Source: Pseudomonas kielensis (GTDB lineage: Bacteria > Pseudomonadota > Gammaproteobacteria > Pseudomonadales > Pseudomonadaceae). Taken from it: a stretch of 64,000 nucleotides of DNA. Where the stretch lies: the NCBI RefSeq assembly GCF_014236655.1, contig NZ_JACMYG010000006.1:186001-250000 (forward strand). Reading direction: 5' to 3'. Positions 47,607-58,589 of the stretch are shown here, piece by piece. The notes under the pieces are model-generated. The model did not search any database, was not told where the DNA came from, and worked only from the letters and a program-made list of their open reading frames with translations. Each line of letters opens with the position of its first letter. The stretch's first letter is position 1. Both the position numbers and the translations under genes were made by a program.

Positions 47607-50169
47607 TTCCCACGTACAGCCAGAGTCGCTCAGCGAGTACCTGGCGCATTTGCCGATGACCGATGAGCAGCGCGCCGAACTGGCGGGCTGCAAATCCTTC
47701 AGCGAACTGCATGAACGCTTGTCCTCGTCGACCTTCGACGCACCGACGGAGGCCGCGCAGGCCTCGGTCGGCCGCCGCCTGACCCTCAACTCCGCCGAAG
47801 AGCTGGAAGAGGCCGAGATGCTGGTGCTCGACGCCAGCGGCCGGGTGTGCCTGAAAGCCACCCCACCGATCCGTCGGACCAAGGTCGTGCCCGAGCCGTG
47901 GCGCACCAATATCCTGGTGCGCGGCTGGCGTCGGCTGACCGGTCGTACCAATCCGCCGGCACCGCCCAAGGACGAACGTGTGCTGCCGGCTGCGCGCTGG
48001 CGCACCGTCGGTTCGATTCGTCGCTATATCCTGCTGGTGCTGATGCTGGGCCAGACCATCGTTGCTGGCTGGTACATGAAAGGCATCATGCCGTACCAGG
48101 GCTGGGCGTTCGTCGACCTGGAAGAGGTGCTGCATCAACCCCTGATGCAAACCGCTACCCAGGTGCTGCCGTATGCCTTGCAGACCAGCATCCTGATTCT
48201 GTTCGGGATCCTGTTCTGCTGGGTCTCGGCCGGTTTCTGGACCGCGCTGATGGGCTTCCTCGAGTTGCTGACCGGCCACGATAAATACCGCATCTCCGGT
48301 AAAAGTGCCGGTAACGAGCCGATTCCGAAAGACGCACGCACCGCCCTGGTGATGCCGATCTGCAACGAAGACGTGCCGCGGGTGTTTGCCGGTTTGCGCG
48401 CCACTTTCGAGTCCGTGGCCGCCACCGGCGACCTCGACCGTTTCGACTTCTTCGTGCTCAGCGACAGTAACGACACCGATATCTGTGTTGCCGAGCAGCA
48501 GGCCTGGCTGGACGTCTGCCGCGAAGCCAAGGGCTTTGGCAAGATCTTCTATCGCCGCCGTCGCCGTCGGGTCAAACGCAAGAGCGGCAACCTCGACGAC
48601 TTCTGCCGTCGCTGGGGGGGTGACTACAAGTACATGGTGGTCCTCGACGCCGACAGCGTAATGAGCGGTGAGTGCCTGACCAGTCTGGTGCGCTTGATGG
48701 AAGCCACGCCGGACGCCGGGATTATCCAGACCGCGCCACGGGCGTCGGGCATGGACACCCTGTATGCGCGCATGCAGCAGTTCGCCACCCGGGTTTACGG
48801 CCCGCTGTTCACCGCCGGCCTGCACTTCTGGCAGTTGGGCGAGTCCCACTACTGGGGGCACAACGCGATCATCCGCATGAAGCCGTTCATCGAGCACTGC
48901 GCCCTGGCGCCGTTGCCCGGTAAAGGCGCGTTTGCCGGTGCCATCCTTTCCCACGACTTCGTTGAAGCTGCGCTGATGCGCCGTGCCGGCTGGGGCGTCT
49001 GGATTGCCTACGACCTGCCGGGCAGCTATGAAGAACTGCCGCCCAACCTGCTGGACGAACTCAAGCGTGACCGTCGCTGGTGCCACGGCAACCTGATGAA
49101 CTTCCGGCTGTTCCTGGTCAAGGGCATGCACCCGGTGCACCGTGCGGTGTTCCTGACAGGCGTGATGTCCTACCTGTCGGCGCCGTTGTGGTTCTTCTTC
49201 CTGGTGCTGTCGACGGCCTTGCTGGCGGTCAACACGCTGATGGAGCCGCAGTACTTCCTGGAGCCGCGCCAGCTGTATCCGCTGTGGCCACAATGGCACC
49301 CGGACAAGGCCATCGCGCTGTTCTCGACCACCATCGTGCTGCTGTTCCTGCCCAAGCTGTTGAGCATCATCCTGATCTGGGCCAAGGGCGCGAAAGAGTT
49401 CGGCGGCAAGTTCAAGGTGACCCTGTCGATGCTCCTGGAGATGCTGTTTTCCATGCTGCTGGCGCCGGTGCGGATGATTTTCCACACCCGCTTTGTGCTC
49501 GCCGCGTTCCTCGGCTGGGCCGCGACCTGGAACTCGCCACAGCGTGACGATGACTCCACGCCCTGGAGCGAGGCAGTCAAGCGCCACGGTCCGCAGACCC
49601 TGCTGGGCTTCTTCTGGGCCTTGCTGGTGATCTGGCTGAACCCGAGCTTCCTGTGGTGGCTGGTGCCGATCGTCGGTTCGTTGATGCTGTCGATCCCGGT
49701 ATCGGTGATCTCCAGCCGTGTGGGCCTGGGCCTGAAGTCCCGTGACGAGAGCCTGTTCCTGATTCCTGAGGAATACAATCCGCCACAGGCCTTGCTGGCG
49801 ACTGACCAGTACACCCACGAGAACCGTTGGCACGCGCTGAACGACGGCTTCATCCGTGCCGTGGTCGACCCGCAGCAGAACGCTCTGGCGTGTGCGCTGG
49901 CGACGTCGCGTCACGGTCAGGCCGAGCCGATCGAGTGGTTGCGCGCCGAGCGGGTGCGCCATGCGTTGAAAGTCGGCCCGGCCGGCTTGAACAACCATGA
50001 GCGGCTGCAGTTGCTCAGCGACCCGGTCGCCCTGGCTCGCCTGCATGAGCAGGTCTGGAGCGAAGGCCATGCGCAATGGCTGGACGCCTGGCGGGCTTCG
50101 GTGAAAGCCGACCCCCATGCGCCGCTGTTGCCGCTCAAGCCCTTGAGCTTGCAGGCCCAACCGGCCTGA
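47599..50169 (+). CDS. opgH: Glucans biosynthesis glucosyltransferase OpgH
   Basis: 856 residues, inner-membrane GT2 processive glucosyltransferase that polymerises UDP-glucose into the linear beta-1,2 backbone of osmoregulated periplasmic glucans. Visible: substrate aspartates in LSDSNDTD and [11 protein letters not shown], the acceptor region, and [13 protein letters not shown] (the RRW motif), flanked by about eight membrane helices. The N-terminal cytoplasmic region is ~140 residues before the first helix. A strong terminator follows. Confidence 0.97.
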   Translation: MSNSHVQPESLSEYLAHLPMTDEQRAELAGCKSFSELHERLSSSTFDAPTEAAQASVGRRLTLNSAEELEEAEMLVLDASGRVCLKATPPIRRTKVVPEPWRTNILVRGWRRLTGRTNPPAPPKDERVLPAARWRTVGSIRRYILLVLMLGQTIVAGWYMKGIMPYQGWAFVDLEEVLHQPLMQTATQVLPYALQTSILILFGILFCWVSAGFWTALMGFLELLTGHDKYRISGKSAGNEPIPKDARTALVMPICNEDVPRVFAGLRATFESVAATGDLDRFDFFVLSDSNDTDICVAEQQAWLDVCREAKGFGKIFYRRRRRRVKRKSGNLDDFCRRWGGDYKYMVVLDADSVMSGECLTSLVRLMEATPDAGIIQTAPRASGMDTLYARMQQFATRVYGPLFTAGLHFWQLGESHYWGHNAIIRMKPFIEHCALAPLPGKGAFAGAILSHDFVEAALMRRAGWGVWIAYDLPGSYEELPPNLLDELKRDRRWCHGNLMNFRLFLVKGMHPVHRAVFLTGVMSYLSAPLWFFFLVLSTALLAVNTLMEPQYFLEPRQLYPLWPQWHPDKAIALFSTTIVLLFLPKLLSIILIWAKGAKEFGGKFKVTLSMLLEMLFSMLLAPVRMIFHTRFVLAAFLGWAATWNSPQRDDDSTPWSEAVKRHGPQTLLGFFWALLVIWLNPSFLWWLVPIVGSLMLSIPVSVISSRVGLGLKSRDESLFLIPEEYNPPQALLATDQYTHENRWHALNDGFIRAVVDPQQNALACALATSRHGQAEPIEWLRAERVRHALKVGPAGLNNHERLQLLSDPVALARLHEQVWSEGHAQWLDAWRASVKADPHAPLLPLKPLSLQAQPA

Positions 50170-50171
50170 TG

Positions 50172-50204
50172 AAAAAGCCCCGCCAATCCGCGGGGCTTTT
50201 TTTT
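50172..50204 (+). terminator. Rho-independent terminator of opgGH
   Basis: AAAAAGCCCCG-CCAATC-CGCGGGGCTTTTTTTT, 3 bases after the opgH stop. Confidence 0.92.
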
Positions 50205-50358
50205 GCCTGAAACTTCGTAAGCACTTGTGCAAACGGCCGAGTGCGTTAGCATCGCTCCCTTCTTTGGTGTGCCCGGACACCCTTTGTGTCCGTATCGGCT
50301 GTTTTCCACAAGAAAGCGTTCGATTGCACGCCTTACTACAAAAAGATTGGGGACTTTG

Positions 50359-51159
50359 ATGATGAAGAAGTATCTCTCGATGCTGATGCTCGGCGTCTCG
50401 GCACTGGTAGCAGTCAACGCGGCGCAGGCCGGCGCCATCGACGACGCGGTCAAGCGTGGCACGTTGAAAGTCGGCATGGACCCGACCTACATGCCCTTTG
50501 AAATGACCAACAAGCGCGGCGAAATCATCGGCTTCGAAGTCGATCTGCTCAAAGCCATGACCAAGGCCATGGGCGTCAAGCTGGAACTGGTGTCCACCGG
50601 TTACGACGGCATCATCCCTGCCTTGCTGACCGACAAGTTCGACATGATCGGCAGCGGCATGACCCTGACCCAGGAACGCAACCTGCGCCTGAACTTCAGC
50701 GAACCCTTCATCGTGGTCGGCCAGACGCTGCTGATCCGCAAGGAGCTGGAAGGCACCATCAAGTCCTATAAAGACCTGAACAGCGCCGAATACCGCATCA
50801 CCTCCAAGCTGGGAACCACGGGCGAAATGGTCGCCAAGAAGCTGATGTCCAAAGCCAAGTACCACGGCTACGACAACGAACAGGAAGGTGTGCTCGACGT
50901 GGTCAATGGCAAGGCTGACGCCTTTGTCTACGACGCGCCATACAACGTGGTGGCGGTGAACAAGGTCGGCAACGGCAAGCTGGTGTTCCTCGACAAGCCA
51001 TTCACCTTCGAGCCACTGGCTTTCGGCCTGAAGAAAGGCGACTACGACAGCCTGAACTTCATCAACAACTTCCTGCACCAGATCCGCGAAGACGGCACCT
51101 ACGATCGCATTCATGACAAGTGGTTCAAAGACACCGCTTGGCAGAAGGACATGGAGTAA
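50359..51159 (+). CDS. Amino-acid ABC transporter, periplasmic binding protein
   Basis: 266 residues: signal peptide (MMKKYLSMLMLGVSALVAVNAAQA) and an SBP_bac_3 (HisJ/FliY-like) domain: LKVGMDPTYMPFEMTNKRGEIIGFEVDL, the arginine/aspartate ligand contacts are not certain. Binds polar amino acids in general; the exact substrate cannot be read. Heads a three-gene transporter; ATG at 50359 or 50362. A REP pair separates it from the permease, allowing higher expression of the binding protein. Confidence 0.93.
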   Translation: MMKKYLSMLMLGVSALVAVNAAQAGAIDDAVKRGTLKVGMDPTYMPFEMTNKRGEIIGFEVDLLKAMTKAMGVKLELVSTGYDGIIPALLTDKFDMIGSGMTLTQERNLRLNFSEPFIVVGQTLLIRKELEGTIKSYKDLNSAEYRITSKLGTTGEMVAKKLMSKAKYHGYDNEQEGVLDVVNGKADAFVYDAPYNVVAVNKVGNGKLVFLDKPFTFEPLAFGLKKGDYDSLNFINNFLHQIREDGTYDRIHDKWFKDTAWQKDME

Positions 51160-51183
51160 GGACGGTTAGATAGACCGCGTCGT

Positions 51184-51256
51184 TCCCAATCGCCAACAGG
51201 CTGGCTCCCACAATGAAATGCATTCCCCTGTGGGAGCCAGCCTGCTGGCGATGAGG
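51184..51256. repeat. REP pair inside the transporter operon
   Basis: ATCGCCAACAGGCTGGCTCCCACA and the inverted GTGGGAGCCAGCCTGCTGGCGATG with a ~16-bp spacer, between the binding-protein and permease genes. Confidence 0.9.
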
Positions 51257-51289
51257 GCCTCCAAGGCAACACAAATCCCGGAATGTGCA

Positions 51290-52249
51290 ATGAAACATAA
51301 AAAAGCCCAATGGCCCTGGCACGTCCTGACCGTGCTGGTGCTGGTCGGCATGGCCGGCGCGTTGTACTACGCCACCTCGCTGATGTCCTACGAATGGCGC
51401 TGGAACCGCGTACCGCAGTACTTCGCCTACCAGGCCGAAGACGCCCAGCGCGCCGCTGATCTCTCCACCGTCAGCGAACTGGTGCGCCAGGGCGACAAGG
51501 CTAAAGTGACCCTGCGCAACGACGCCGGCACCGAGCAAGTGCTGACGGTCGACGACAACAGCCTGCAAGTGGCCCGTGGCGACGAAGTGGCCGAAGGCGA
51601 TGTGGTTGGTGTCACCCGGCATTGGGCCGCAGGACCGCTGTTGTGGGGCCTGTGGACAACCTTGTGGCTGTCGCTGGTCTCGGGTGTGCTCGGGCTGTTG
51701 ATCGGCCTGGCAACCGGCCTGTGCCGGCTGTCGAACAACCCGACCCTGCGCGACCTGTCGATCGTCTACATCGAGCTGGTGCGCGGAACGCCGCTGCTGG
51801 TGCAGATCTTCATTTTCTACTTCTTCATCGGCACGGTCCTGAACCTCTCTCGCGAGTTCGCCGGGATCGCCGCGCTGTCGCTGTTCACCGGCGCCTACGT
51901 GGCCGAAATCATTCGTTCCGGGGTGCAGTCGATTGCCCGTGGGCAAAACGAAGCCGCGCGCTCCCTGGGTCTGAATGCCAGCCAGTCGATGCGCCATGTG
52001 GTCCTGCCGCAAGCCTTCAAGCGTGTGCTGCCGCCATTGGCCGGGCAGTTCATCAGCCTGGTCAAGGACACCTCGCTGGTGTCGGTCATCGCCATCACCG
52101 AGCTGCTCAAGAGTGGCCGTGAAGTCATCACCACCTCGTTCTCGCCGTTCGAAATCCTGTTCTGCGTGGCCGGGCTGTACCTGTTGATCAACCTGCCGCT
52201 GTCGAAAATGGCCAGCCGGCTTGAGCGGAGGCTCGCGCAAAGTGATTGA
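51290..52249 (+). CDS. Amino-acid ABC transporter permease with an extra N-terminal domain
   Basis: 319 residues, about 100 more than typical HisM/GlnP permeases. One helix (~12-28), then ~85 residues of periplasmic, beta-rich sequence (~31-112; [19 protein letters not shown]), then the standard permease core with the EAA loop ([30 protein letters not shown]). The ATG at 51290 follows GGAATG; the open frame before it lies in the REP pair. Overlaps the ATPase gene by 8 bases. Confidence 0.93.
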   Translation: MKHKKAQWPWHVLTVLVLVGMAGALYYATSLMSYEWRWNRVPQYFAYQAEDAQRAADLSTVSELVRQGDKAKVTLRNDAGTEQVLTVDDNSLQVARGDEVAEGDVVGVTRHWAAGPLLWGLWTTLWLSLVSGVLGLLIGLATGLCRLSNNPTLRDLSIVYIELVRGTPLLVQIFIFYFFIGTVLNLSREFAGIAALSLFTGAYVAEIIRSGVQSIARGQNEAARSLGLNASQSMRHVVLPQAFKRVLPPLAGQFISLVKDTSLVSVIAITELLKSGREVITTSFSPFEILFCVAGLYLLINLPLSKMASRLERRLAQSD

Positions 52250-52976
52250 AGTCCGCGATCTGATAAAAGTCTTCGACACCCGTGGCCAGGTGGTGCGCGC
52301 GGTGGACAACGTCACCACCCAGGTGGCCAAGGGCGAGGTGCTGGTGGTCATCGGCCCGTCTGGCTCCGGCAAGTCGACCTTCCTGCGCTGCCTCAACGGC
52401 CTGGAAGAGTTCGATTCCGGCTCGGTGAGCATCGACGGCCTGCAGCTGGCCGATCCGAAAACCGACGTGAATGCCTACCGGCGTGAAGTCGGCATGGTGT
52501 TCCAGCACTTCAACCTGTTCCCGCACATGACCGTGCTGGAGAACCTGTGCCTGGCGCAGAAGGTGGTGCGCAAGCGTGCCAAGAAGGAGCGCGAGGCCAA
52601 GGCCATGGCGCTGCTGGAGAAGGTCGGTATTGCCCAGAAGGCCCACGAGTTCCCGTCGCGCCTGTCTGGCGGTCAGCAACAACGGGTGGCGATTGCCCGG
52701 GCGCTGGCGATGGAGCCCAAGGTCATGCTGTTCGATGAACCGACCTCGGCCCTGGACCCGGAAATGGTCGGCGAAGTGCTGGACGTGATGAAGACCCTGG
52801 CGGTGGAAGGTATGACCATGGTCTGCGTCACCCACGAAATGGGCTTTGCCCGGGAAGTGGCGGACCGGGTGCTGTTCTTCGATCACGGCAAGCTGCTGGA
52901 AGATGCCTCGCCAGCCGAGTTCTTCGATGCACCGAAGGATCCACGGGCCCAGGCATTTTTGCGCCAGGTACTTTAA
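52242..52976 (+). CDS. Amino-acid ABC transporter ATP-binding protein
   Basis: 244 residues from the GTG at 52242 ([11 protein letters not shown]), the usual length; GGAGG is ten bases upstream. Walker [10 protein letters not shown], signature LSGGQQQR, Walker [14 protein letters not shown], switch [10 protein letters not shown]: the GlnQ/HisP class. It energises the permease and binding protein encoded just upstream. Confidence 0.96.
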   Translation: MIEVRDLIKVFDTRGQVVRAVDNVTTQVAKGEVLVVIGPSGSGKSTFLRCLNGLEEFDSGSVSIDGLQLADPKTDVNAYRREVGMVFQHFNLFPHMTVLENLCLAQKVVRKRAKKEREAKAMALLEKVGIAQKAHEFPSRLSGGQQQRVAIARALAMEPKVMLFDEPTSALDPEMVGEVLDVMKTLAVEGMTMVCVTHEMGFAREVADRVLFFDHGKLLEDASPAEFFDAPKDPRAQAFLRQVL

Positions 52977-53041
52977 GGGCGGTACTAAATCACTGGCCGG
53001 TCGAAACGTTTATCAAGGATTCCACGGAAGGGGTCTACAAC

Positions 53042-53512
53042 ATGGACTGTATCTTTTGCAAAATGCTCGCCGGCCAGGCGCCCATGCACCTGATCTGGGA
53101 GGACGATGCCCACGTGGCCTTCCTCTCCAGTCGTCCCAATACCCCGGGTTTTTCGGTGGTTGTACCCAGGCAGCACGTTGGCAGCTATGCGTTCGCACAG
53201 CCTGACGAAGTGTTGTCGGGGTTGATGATCGCCGCGAAAAAAGTCGCGCTGCTGATCGACCGGGCGCTGCCGGATGTGGGGCGCACGGGCCTGATGCTCG
53301 AAGGCTATGGCATCGACCACTTGCACGCCAAGCTGTTCCCCATGCATGGCACAGGCGATTCCAGCGCCTTCAAACCCATCAGCTCCAACGTCGACACATT
53401 CTTCGAACGTTACGAAGGCTATATCTCGTCCCATGACTTCAAGGGCGAGGTCAACCATGACCTTGCGGCCCTGGCGCAGCACATCCGTCAGACAGGCGCA
53501 TGCGACGCCTGA
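53042..53512 (+). CDS. HIT-family protein
   Basis: 156 residues. N-terminal zinc-type CIFCKMLAG and a histidine-triad motif HLHAKLFP with H93 and H95; the third histidine position is K97. Members of this family bind or hydrolyse nucleotides, but the variant triad makes the exact activity uncertain. It lies 65 bases after the transporter and is convergent with the chemoreceptor gene. Confidence 0.92.
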   Translation: MDCIFCKMLAGQAPMHLIWEDDAHVAFLSSRPNTPGFSVVVPRQHVGSYAFAQPDEVLSGLMIAAKKVALLIDRALPDVGRTGLMLEGYGIDHLHAKLFPMHGTGDSSAFKPISSNVDTFFERYEGYISSHDFKGEVNHDLAALAQHIRQTGACDA

Positions 53513-53549
53513 ACCGGGAGGCTGTTGCCAGCCTCGCGTGTGCCACCGA

Positions 53550-55466
53550 TCAGACCCTGAATTTACCCACCAGCATCTGCAGGTGAGTCCCCAACCGCGC
53601 CAGCTCAACGCTGGAGGCGGCGGTCTCCTCGCTGGCGGCCGAGGTCTGCTCGGACACATCACGCACATTGAGCACGCTGCGGTTGATCTCTTCGGCCACC
53701 GCGCTCTGCTGTTCGGCGGCCGCGGCGATCTGCTGGTTCATGGCCTGAATCGCTGAAACGGTGCGGGTGATGTTGTCCAGCGAGCCACCTGCACGGCGGG
53801 TGAGTTCGACGCTGCTGTCGGTCAGGCTGCGGCTGTTGTCCAGGATGGTGGCGACCTGTTGGGTGCCGCTCTGCAGGCCAACGATCAGCTCTTCGATCTC
53901 CTCGGTGGACTTCTGCGTGCGTTGCGCCAGGCTGCGCACTTCATCGGCGACCACGGCAAAACCCCGGCCGGCTTCACCGGCCCGCGCGGCCTCGATGGCG
54001 GCGTTGAGGGCCAGCAGGTTGGTTTGCTGGGCCACGGACTTGATCACGTCCAGGACGCTGCCGATCTTGTCGCTCTCGCGCTTCAAATGACCCATGGCTT
54101 CGGTGGAGTGGCCGACCTCGGTGGCCAGGCGCTCGATCTGGGCGATGGCTTCGCCGACCACCTTGTCGCCTTCGCGGGCCTGCTGGTCGGCGGCGACGGC
54201 GGCTTCGGAGGCCTCTTCGGCGTTGCGCGCGACTTCCTGCACGGTGGCGGCCATTTCGTTCATGGCGGTGGCGACCTGGTCGGTCTCGACCTTCTGGCTG
54301 TTGACCCCCGCGCTGGTCTGCTCGGTCACCGCCGACAGCTCTTCGGCGGCGCTGGCGATTTGCGTGACGCCATCGCTGATCCCGCCGATCAGCTCGCGCA
54401 GGCTGACGATCATGCTCTGGATCGCGCGCTGCAGTTGGCCGAGTTCGTCGCGGCGCTGGGAGATCAGGTTGTGGGTCAGGTCGCCGACGGCCACCCGCTC
54501 GGCGGCCTTGAGGGCCTGGTTCAGCGGGATGATGATCTGCCGGGTGATGGCCCAGGCAGCGAGCAGGCCGAACACCAGGGCCAGCAGCGTGGTCAGCAAC
54601 AGGGTGTTCTTGGCGTGGGCGGCGTCGGTATCACGGACGACTGTCTGCGACAGCGTGAGTTTTTTGCTCAGTTCCAGCAGGACGTCGCCTTGGTGGGCCA
54701 TGTCCTTGAGTGCGTTGGCGCTGGCTACCTGGGAGTCGCGATACTGGCTGACGGCCGCGCGGTAGCCGATCAGCGAGTCGCTGGCTTGTTGCAGGTTGCC
54801 GACGTGCTGCTCGGGCAGTTGCGCGGGCAGGGCCTTGAGGTAGTTGAGGGCGGCGTCGATGGCGGCCAGGGCGGGTTGCTCGGCCTCGGCCTTGCCGCTG
54901 TAGGTGTAGCCGCGGACCTGGAAGCGCGCCTGCTGGAGCAGTTTGCTGAGGTCGATGACGCTGTTGAACTGCGCCACGTTATCGCCTTGCAGCAGGGCTT
55001 TTTCCACGTCGTTGACGCGGGCCACGGCAGCGTCGGCAGTCGCCCCGAGCTTGGCCCTGGCGGCCTCACGATTGGCGCTGGCCTGGGTCATGTCGGCAAA
55101 GGCGTGCCGGTACTCGCTGACGGCTTCCAGTTGCTCATTGAGTATGGCGGTGTCGGCGGGCTGCTCGATCATCGTCAGGGCGCTCTTGAGGCCCTGGTCG
55201 AGGTTGTTCAACACCTCGTTCACGGCCGCCGGCCCTTGCTCGCCGTGGTGCATTTCATAGTCCAGGCGGGCAATGCGCAGGTCTTTGGTCAGTGCGTTGA
55301 GGCTGGAGATGAAGCCGAGCTTGTCGCCCCGGCTGATGATGCTGCTCATGCCCGACCAGCCGTTGACGGTGATCAGCAGGGTCATGAGCAAGACCAGGCC
55401 GAAGCCGATGCCCAGCTTGCGATTGACGCTCACATTGCCAAGGTTCTCGGCTAACCATCGGTACAT
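53550..55466 (-). CDS. Methyl-accepting chemotaxis protein with HBM sensor (McpK-like)
   Basis: 638 residues: TM1 (~17-38), an all-helical ~245-residue periplasmic domain of HBM type, TM2 (~290-310), HAMP, and a signalling domain with [34 protein letters not shown]. Position next to rsmE and tatCBA matches PA5072 (McpK, alpha-ketoglutarate) in PAO1. HBM receptors in Pseudomonas mostly sense organic acids; the exact ligand is inferred from position only. Confidence 0.92.
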   Translation of the reverse strand: MYRWLAENLGNVSVNRKLGIGFGLVLLMTLLITVNGWSGMSSIISRGDKLGFISSLNALTKDLRIARLDYEMHHGEQGPAAVNEVLNNLDQGLKSALTMIEQPADTAILNEQLEAVSEYRHAFADMTQASANREAARAKLGATADAAVARVNDVEKALLQGDNVAQFNSVIDLSKLLQQARFQVRGYTYSGKAEAEQPALAAIDAALNYLKALPAQLPEQHVGNLQQASDSLIGYRAAVSQYRDSQVASANALKDMAHQGDVLLELSKKLTLSQTVVRDTDAAHAKNTLLLTTLLALVFGLLAAWAITRQIIIPLNQALKAAERVAVGDLTHNLISQRRDELGQLQRAIQSMIVSLRELIGGISDGVTQIASAAEELSAVTEQTSAGVNSQKVETDQVATAMNEMAATVQEVARNAEEASEAAVAADQQAREGDKVVGEAIAQIERLATEVGHSTEAMGHLKRESDKIGSVLDVIKSVAQQTNLLALNAAIEAARAGEAGRGFAVVADEVRSLAQRTQKSTEEIEELIVGLQSGTQQVATILDNSRSLTDSSVELTRRAGGSLDNITRTVSAIQAMNQQIAAAAEQQSAVAEEINRSVLNVRDVSEQTSAASEETAASSVELARLGTHLQMLVGKFRV

Positions 55467-55552
55467 GCTGCAGACTCCCCATTTAATTCGAGTTATGGAG
55501 AGTCTATCGGCCGACTAAAGAGAATCTGTAGGTGCGCCTACGATCCTGGGGA

Positions 55553-56260
55553 TCAGAATAGGCGCGCGAGCAGTGCGGTGACCGCGGTTTCTACCCGCAG
55601 GATACGCTCGCCGAGCTGTACCGGTTGCAGCCCGGCCTTGCCCAGCAGGTCGATTTCGTAGGGGATCCAGCCACCTTCCGGACCGATGGCCAGGGTTACC
55701 GGCTCGGCCAGCCCACGGGGGCAGGGCGGGTGGTTGCCGGGGTGGCCGACCAGCCCGAGGGTGCCCTCGACGATGGCCGGCAGGCGGTCCTCGACGAAGG
55801 GCTTGAAGCGTTTTTCGATGACGATTTCCGGCAGCACGCTGTCGCGGGCCTGCTCCAGGCCGAGGATCAGTTGTTCGCGAATCGCCTCGGGTTCAAGGAA
55901 GGGGGTCTGCCAGAAGCTCTTCTCGACCCGGTAGCTGTTGACCAGGATCACCTTGGGCACGCCCATGGTGGCCACGGTCTGGAACACCCGGCGCAGCATC
56001 TTCGGTCGGGGGAGCGCGAGGATCAGGGTCAGGGGCAGCTTGGCCGGCGGTGGCTGGTCGAGGCTGACCCGCAGCTCGGCTTCGCCTGGCTCCAGGCGCA
56101 GCACGTGGGCCGCGCCCATCAGCCCGCCGATGCGTCCGACCCGCAGGCTGTCGCCGACTGCGACCCGATGCACTTCCTGCATGTGGGTCAGGCGTCGATC
56201 GCGCAGCACGACCCGGTCGGGCGCAATGAAATCGGCCTCTTCGAGGAGCAGCAGGTTCAC
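55553..56260 (-). CDS. rsmE: 16S rRNA m3U1498 methyltransferase
   Basis: 235 residues from the GTG at 56260, which overlaps the tatC stop (GTGA). SPOUT-class enzyme: N-terminal PUA-like domain and C-terminal knot with [14 protein letters not shown] and [12 protein letters not shown]. Methylates N3 of U1498 of 16S rRNA. The open frame upstream lies in tatC and is not used. Confidence 0.96.
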   Translation of the reverse strand: MNLLLLEEADFIAPDRVVLRDRRLTHMQEVHRVAVGDSLRVGRIGGLMGAAHVLRLEPGEAELRVSLDQPPPAKLPLTLILALPRPKMLRRVFQTVATMGVPKVILVNSYRVEKSFWQTPFLEPEAIREQLILGLEQARDSVLPEIVIEKRFKPFVEDRLPAIVEGTLGLVGHPGNHPPCPRGLAEPVTLAIGPEGGWIPYEIDLLGKAGLQPVQLGERILRVETAVTALLARLF

Positions 56261-57051
56261 GGTTGGGTCGCTGGCGGTTGGTCGTTGTGATCGTCCGCCG
56301 GCTGGTCGTCCGGGTGTTCGCCACGTTTGCTGATCAGGCTGCCGAACAGGATGCCGATCTCGAACAGCATCCACATCGGCACGGCCAGCAGGGTCTGGGA
56401 GAAGATGTCGGGCGGGGTGAGGATCATGCCCACCACGAAGCAGCCGATGATCACGTACGGGCGGATCTTGCGCAGGTACTTGACGTCGACCACGCCGATC
56501 CACACCAACAGGACCACGGCCACCGGGATCTCGAACGCCACGCCAAAGGCGAAGAACAGCGTCATGACGAAATCCAGGTAACTGGTGATGTCGGTCATCA
56601 TTTCAACGCCGGCCGGGGTGGCGGCGGCGAAGAACTTGAAGATCAGCGGGAACACCAGGAAGTAGGCGAACGCCATGCCGGCGTAGAACAGCACGATGCT
56701 CGACACCAGCAACGGCACGGCGATGCGCTTCTCATGCTTGTACAGGCCCGGCGCGATGAAGCCCCAGATCTGGTGCAGGATCACCGGGATCGCCAGGAAC
56801 AGCGAGACCATCATGGTCAGCTTCAACGGCGTCAGGAAGGGCGACGAGACGTCGGTGGCGATCATCGTCGCACCGGCCGGCAGGTAGGCCCGCAGCGGTG
56901 TCGAGACGAAGGTGTAGATCTGCTGGGTGAAGGCAAACAGCCCGGCGAAGATCAGAAAGATCGCCGCGACACAGCGCAGCAGGCGGGTGCGCAGCTCAGT
57001 GAGGTGCGAGACCAGCGGCATGTGTTGGTCGTTCTCTGGAATATCGCTCAT
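56257..57051 (-). CDS. tatC: Twin-arginine translocase subunit TatC
   Basis: 264 residues, six membrane helices. [17 protein letters not shown] at the N-terminus contains the signal-peptide-binding region (conserved HLTELR), and the periplasmic loop FLTPLKL follows. With TatB it forms the receptor that recognises twin-arginine signals on folded substrates. Overlaps tatB by 4 bases. Confidence 0.98.
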   Translation of the reverse strand: MSDIPENDQHMPLVSHLTELRTRLLRCVAAIFLIFAGLFAFTQQIYTFVSTPLRAYLPAGATMIATDVSSPFLTPLKLTMMVSLFLAIPVILHQIWGFIAPGLYKHEKRIAVPLLVSSIVLFYAGMAFAYFLVFPLIFKFFAAATPAGVEMMTDITSYLDFVMTLFFAFGVAFEIPVAVVLLVWIGVVDVKYLRKIRPYVIIGCFVVGMILTPPDIFSQTLLAVPMWMLFEIGILFGSLISKRGEHPDDQPADDHNDQPPATQP

Positions 57052-57467
57052 GGGGCTCGCGGCGCCGGTGTTGGGTCGTGGGGAGCAGGCGCAGCGGTGG
57101 CCGCCGGCTCGGTGACAGGTGCGCTGACGGTCGCAGGCGTTGGCTCGACTGTCGCGGTGCTCACCGCAGGGGCAGGCGTGGCCGGTGTGATCGGCGTTTC
57201 AGCTGGCGTCGGCTGCTGCTGGAGCGGATTGAGGATTTTGCGCGCCTCTTGCTCCAGCGACAGAATGTGCTCGTTGTGCAGTTGCCGACGGATTTCGTCG
57301 GCACCGATTTCACGCTCAACTTCCTGTTTGATCGCGTTGAAGCTGCGCTTCAGGCGCCCGACCCACAGGCCGGCGGTGCGCGCAGCGCCCGGCAGACGCT
57401 CGGGGCCCAGCACCAGCAGGGCAACGAGGCCGACAAGCAGCAGTTCAGAGAAGCTGATACCAAACAT
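57048..57467 (-). CDS. tatB: Twin-arginine translocase subunit TatB
   Basis: 139 residues: membrane helix at the N-terminus ([26 protein letters not shown]), amphipathic helix, and a Pro/Ala/Thr-rich C-terminal tail. The start at 57467 fixes the family N-terminus; the open frame upstream covers the tatA-tatB gap. Confidence 0.97.
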   Translation of the reverse strand: MFGISFSELLLVGLVALLVLGPERLPGAARTAGLWVGRLKRSFNAIKQEVEREIGADEIRRQLHNEHILSLEQEARKILNPLQQQPTPAETPITPATPAPAVSTATVEPTPATVSAPVTEPAATAAPAPHDPTPAPRAP

Positions 57468-57477
57468 TAGTCTGTGC

Positions 57478-57756
57478 TCACGAGTCTTTGCGGGTCGGCT
57501 CTTCGACTTTCTGGGCCTGCACGTCAATGGTGTGCGGCTGGTTCAGGGTCGAAGCCTGTGGCTGCACGGGCGACGCTGGCTGTGCGGTCGGTGGCACTAC
57601 CGGCTCGGCCGGCTTTTCGTCGTCGTTCATGGCCTTGCGAAAGCCCTTGATCGATTCGCCGACGTCGGTGCCGAGGTTTTTCAGTTTTTTGGTGCCGAAC
57701 ACCAGCACTACCACCACCAGAATGACGACCCAGTGTTTCCAGTCAAAAATGCCCAT
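57478..57756 (-). CDS. tatA: Twin-arginine translocase subunit TatA
   Basis: 92 residues: [21 protein letters not shown] membrane helix, the hinge GTKKLKNLG and amphipathic helix [13 protein letters not shown], then a polar tail. It polymerises to form the Tat pore. First gene of the tatABC group. Confidence 0.98.
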   Translation of the reverse strand: MGIFDWKHWVVILVVVVLVFGTKKLKNLGTDVGESIKGFRKAMNDDEKPAEPVVPPTAQPASPVQPQASTLNQPHTIDVQAQKVEEPTRKDS

Positions 57757-57781
57757 CTTGCTGCTCCTCTCTAATCGTTAT

Positions 57782-58114
57782 TCAGTTGGATGGACGCGAG
57801 GCTTTCTCGTCGTGCCCGGACAGGCCGAAGCGGCGGTCCAGTTCGTCGAGTACCGCCTGCGGATGCTGCCCTAACTGGGCCAGCATGACCATGCTATGGA
57901 ACCACAGGTCGGCGGTTTCGTAGATGACATCGCTGCAATCTCCGCTGACGGCGGCGTCTTTGGCGGCAATGATGGTCTCGACCGACTCTTCGCCGACTTT
58001 CTCCAGAATCTTGTTCAGGCCCTTGTGGTAAAGGCTGGCGACATAGGAGCTGTCGGCGGCGGCGCCTTTACGCTCTTCCAGCACCTGGGCCAGGCGGGTC
58101 AGGGTGTCACTCAT
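57782..58114 (-). CDS. hisE: Phosphoribosyl-ATP pyrophosphatase
   Basis: 110 residues, all-alpha NTP-PPase fold: [19 protein letters not shown] and [12 protein letters not shown] contain the metal-binding E/D set. Second step of histidine biosynthesis. Overlaps hisI by 8 bases; in Pseudomonas the two activities are on separate proteins. Confidence 0.98.
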   Translation of the reverse strand: MSDTLTRLAQVLEERKGAAADSSYVASLYHKGLNKILEKVGEESVETIIAAKDAAVSGDCSDVIYETADLWFHSMVMLAQLGQHPQAVLDELDRRFGLSGHDEKASRPSN

Positions 58115-58508
58115 GGCTGTGTCCTGCTGAGTAAATGGCGTGCGGGTCCTTGAGTACCGGGTCGACGATTTTCCAGTCACCGTTCTCATAGACGCGGTAG
58201 AAGCAGCTCTGGCGCCCGGTATGACAGGCGATGTCGCCGATCTGCTCGACCATCAGGATGATCACGTCGGCGTCGCAGTCCAGGCGCAGCTCATGCAGGG
58301 TCTGCACGTGGCCGGACTCTTCGCCCTTGCGCCATAGCTTGCCACGCGAGCGTGACCAGTAGATGGCGCGGTTCTCGGCAGCGCTCAGCTCCAGGGCTTC
58401 GCGGTTCATCCAGGCCATCATCAGCACGCGCCCGGTCTTGTGGTCCTGGGCGATCGCCGGCACCAGGCCGTCACTGTCCCATTTGATCTCGTCCAGCCAG
58501 TTTTTCAT
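58107..58508 (-). CDS. hisI: Phosphoribosyl-AMP cyclohydrolase
   Basis: 133 residues. It opens the purine ring of phosphoribosyl-AMP in histidine biosynthesis. Signatures: [30 protein letters not shown] and the zinc-binding [11 protein letters not shown]. The start at 58508 ([14 protein letters not shown]) is the family start. Confidence 0.97.
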   Translation of the reverse strand: MKNWLDEIKWDSDGLVPAIAQDHKTGRVLMMAWMNREALELSAAENRAIYWSRSRGKLWRKGEESGHVQTLHELRLDCDADVIILMVEQIGDIACHTGRQSCFYRVYENGDWKIVDPVLKDPHAIYSAGHSHE

Positions 58509-58589
58509 CTTCGACTCCGACAGCCGGGCCCAACATCTTCGCTGGGCCTGGGCGATTTGAAACAGTGTGCCAGCCGACAACCCGGCTGG

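Noticed and set aside
47254..51114. 1286-codon open frame on the minus strand across opgG, opgH and the binding-protein gene
   Set aside because: It is antisense to three well-supported genes and crosses gene boundaries; the sequence is low in recognisable motifs and rich in His/Gln/Arg, as expected for a codon-bias shadow in GC-rich DNA.
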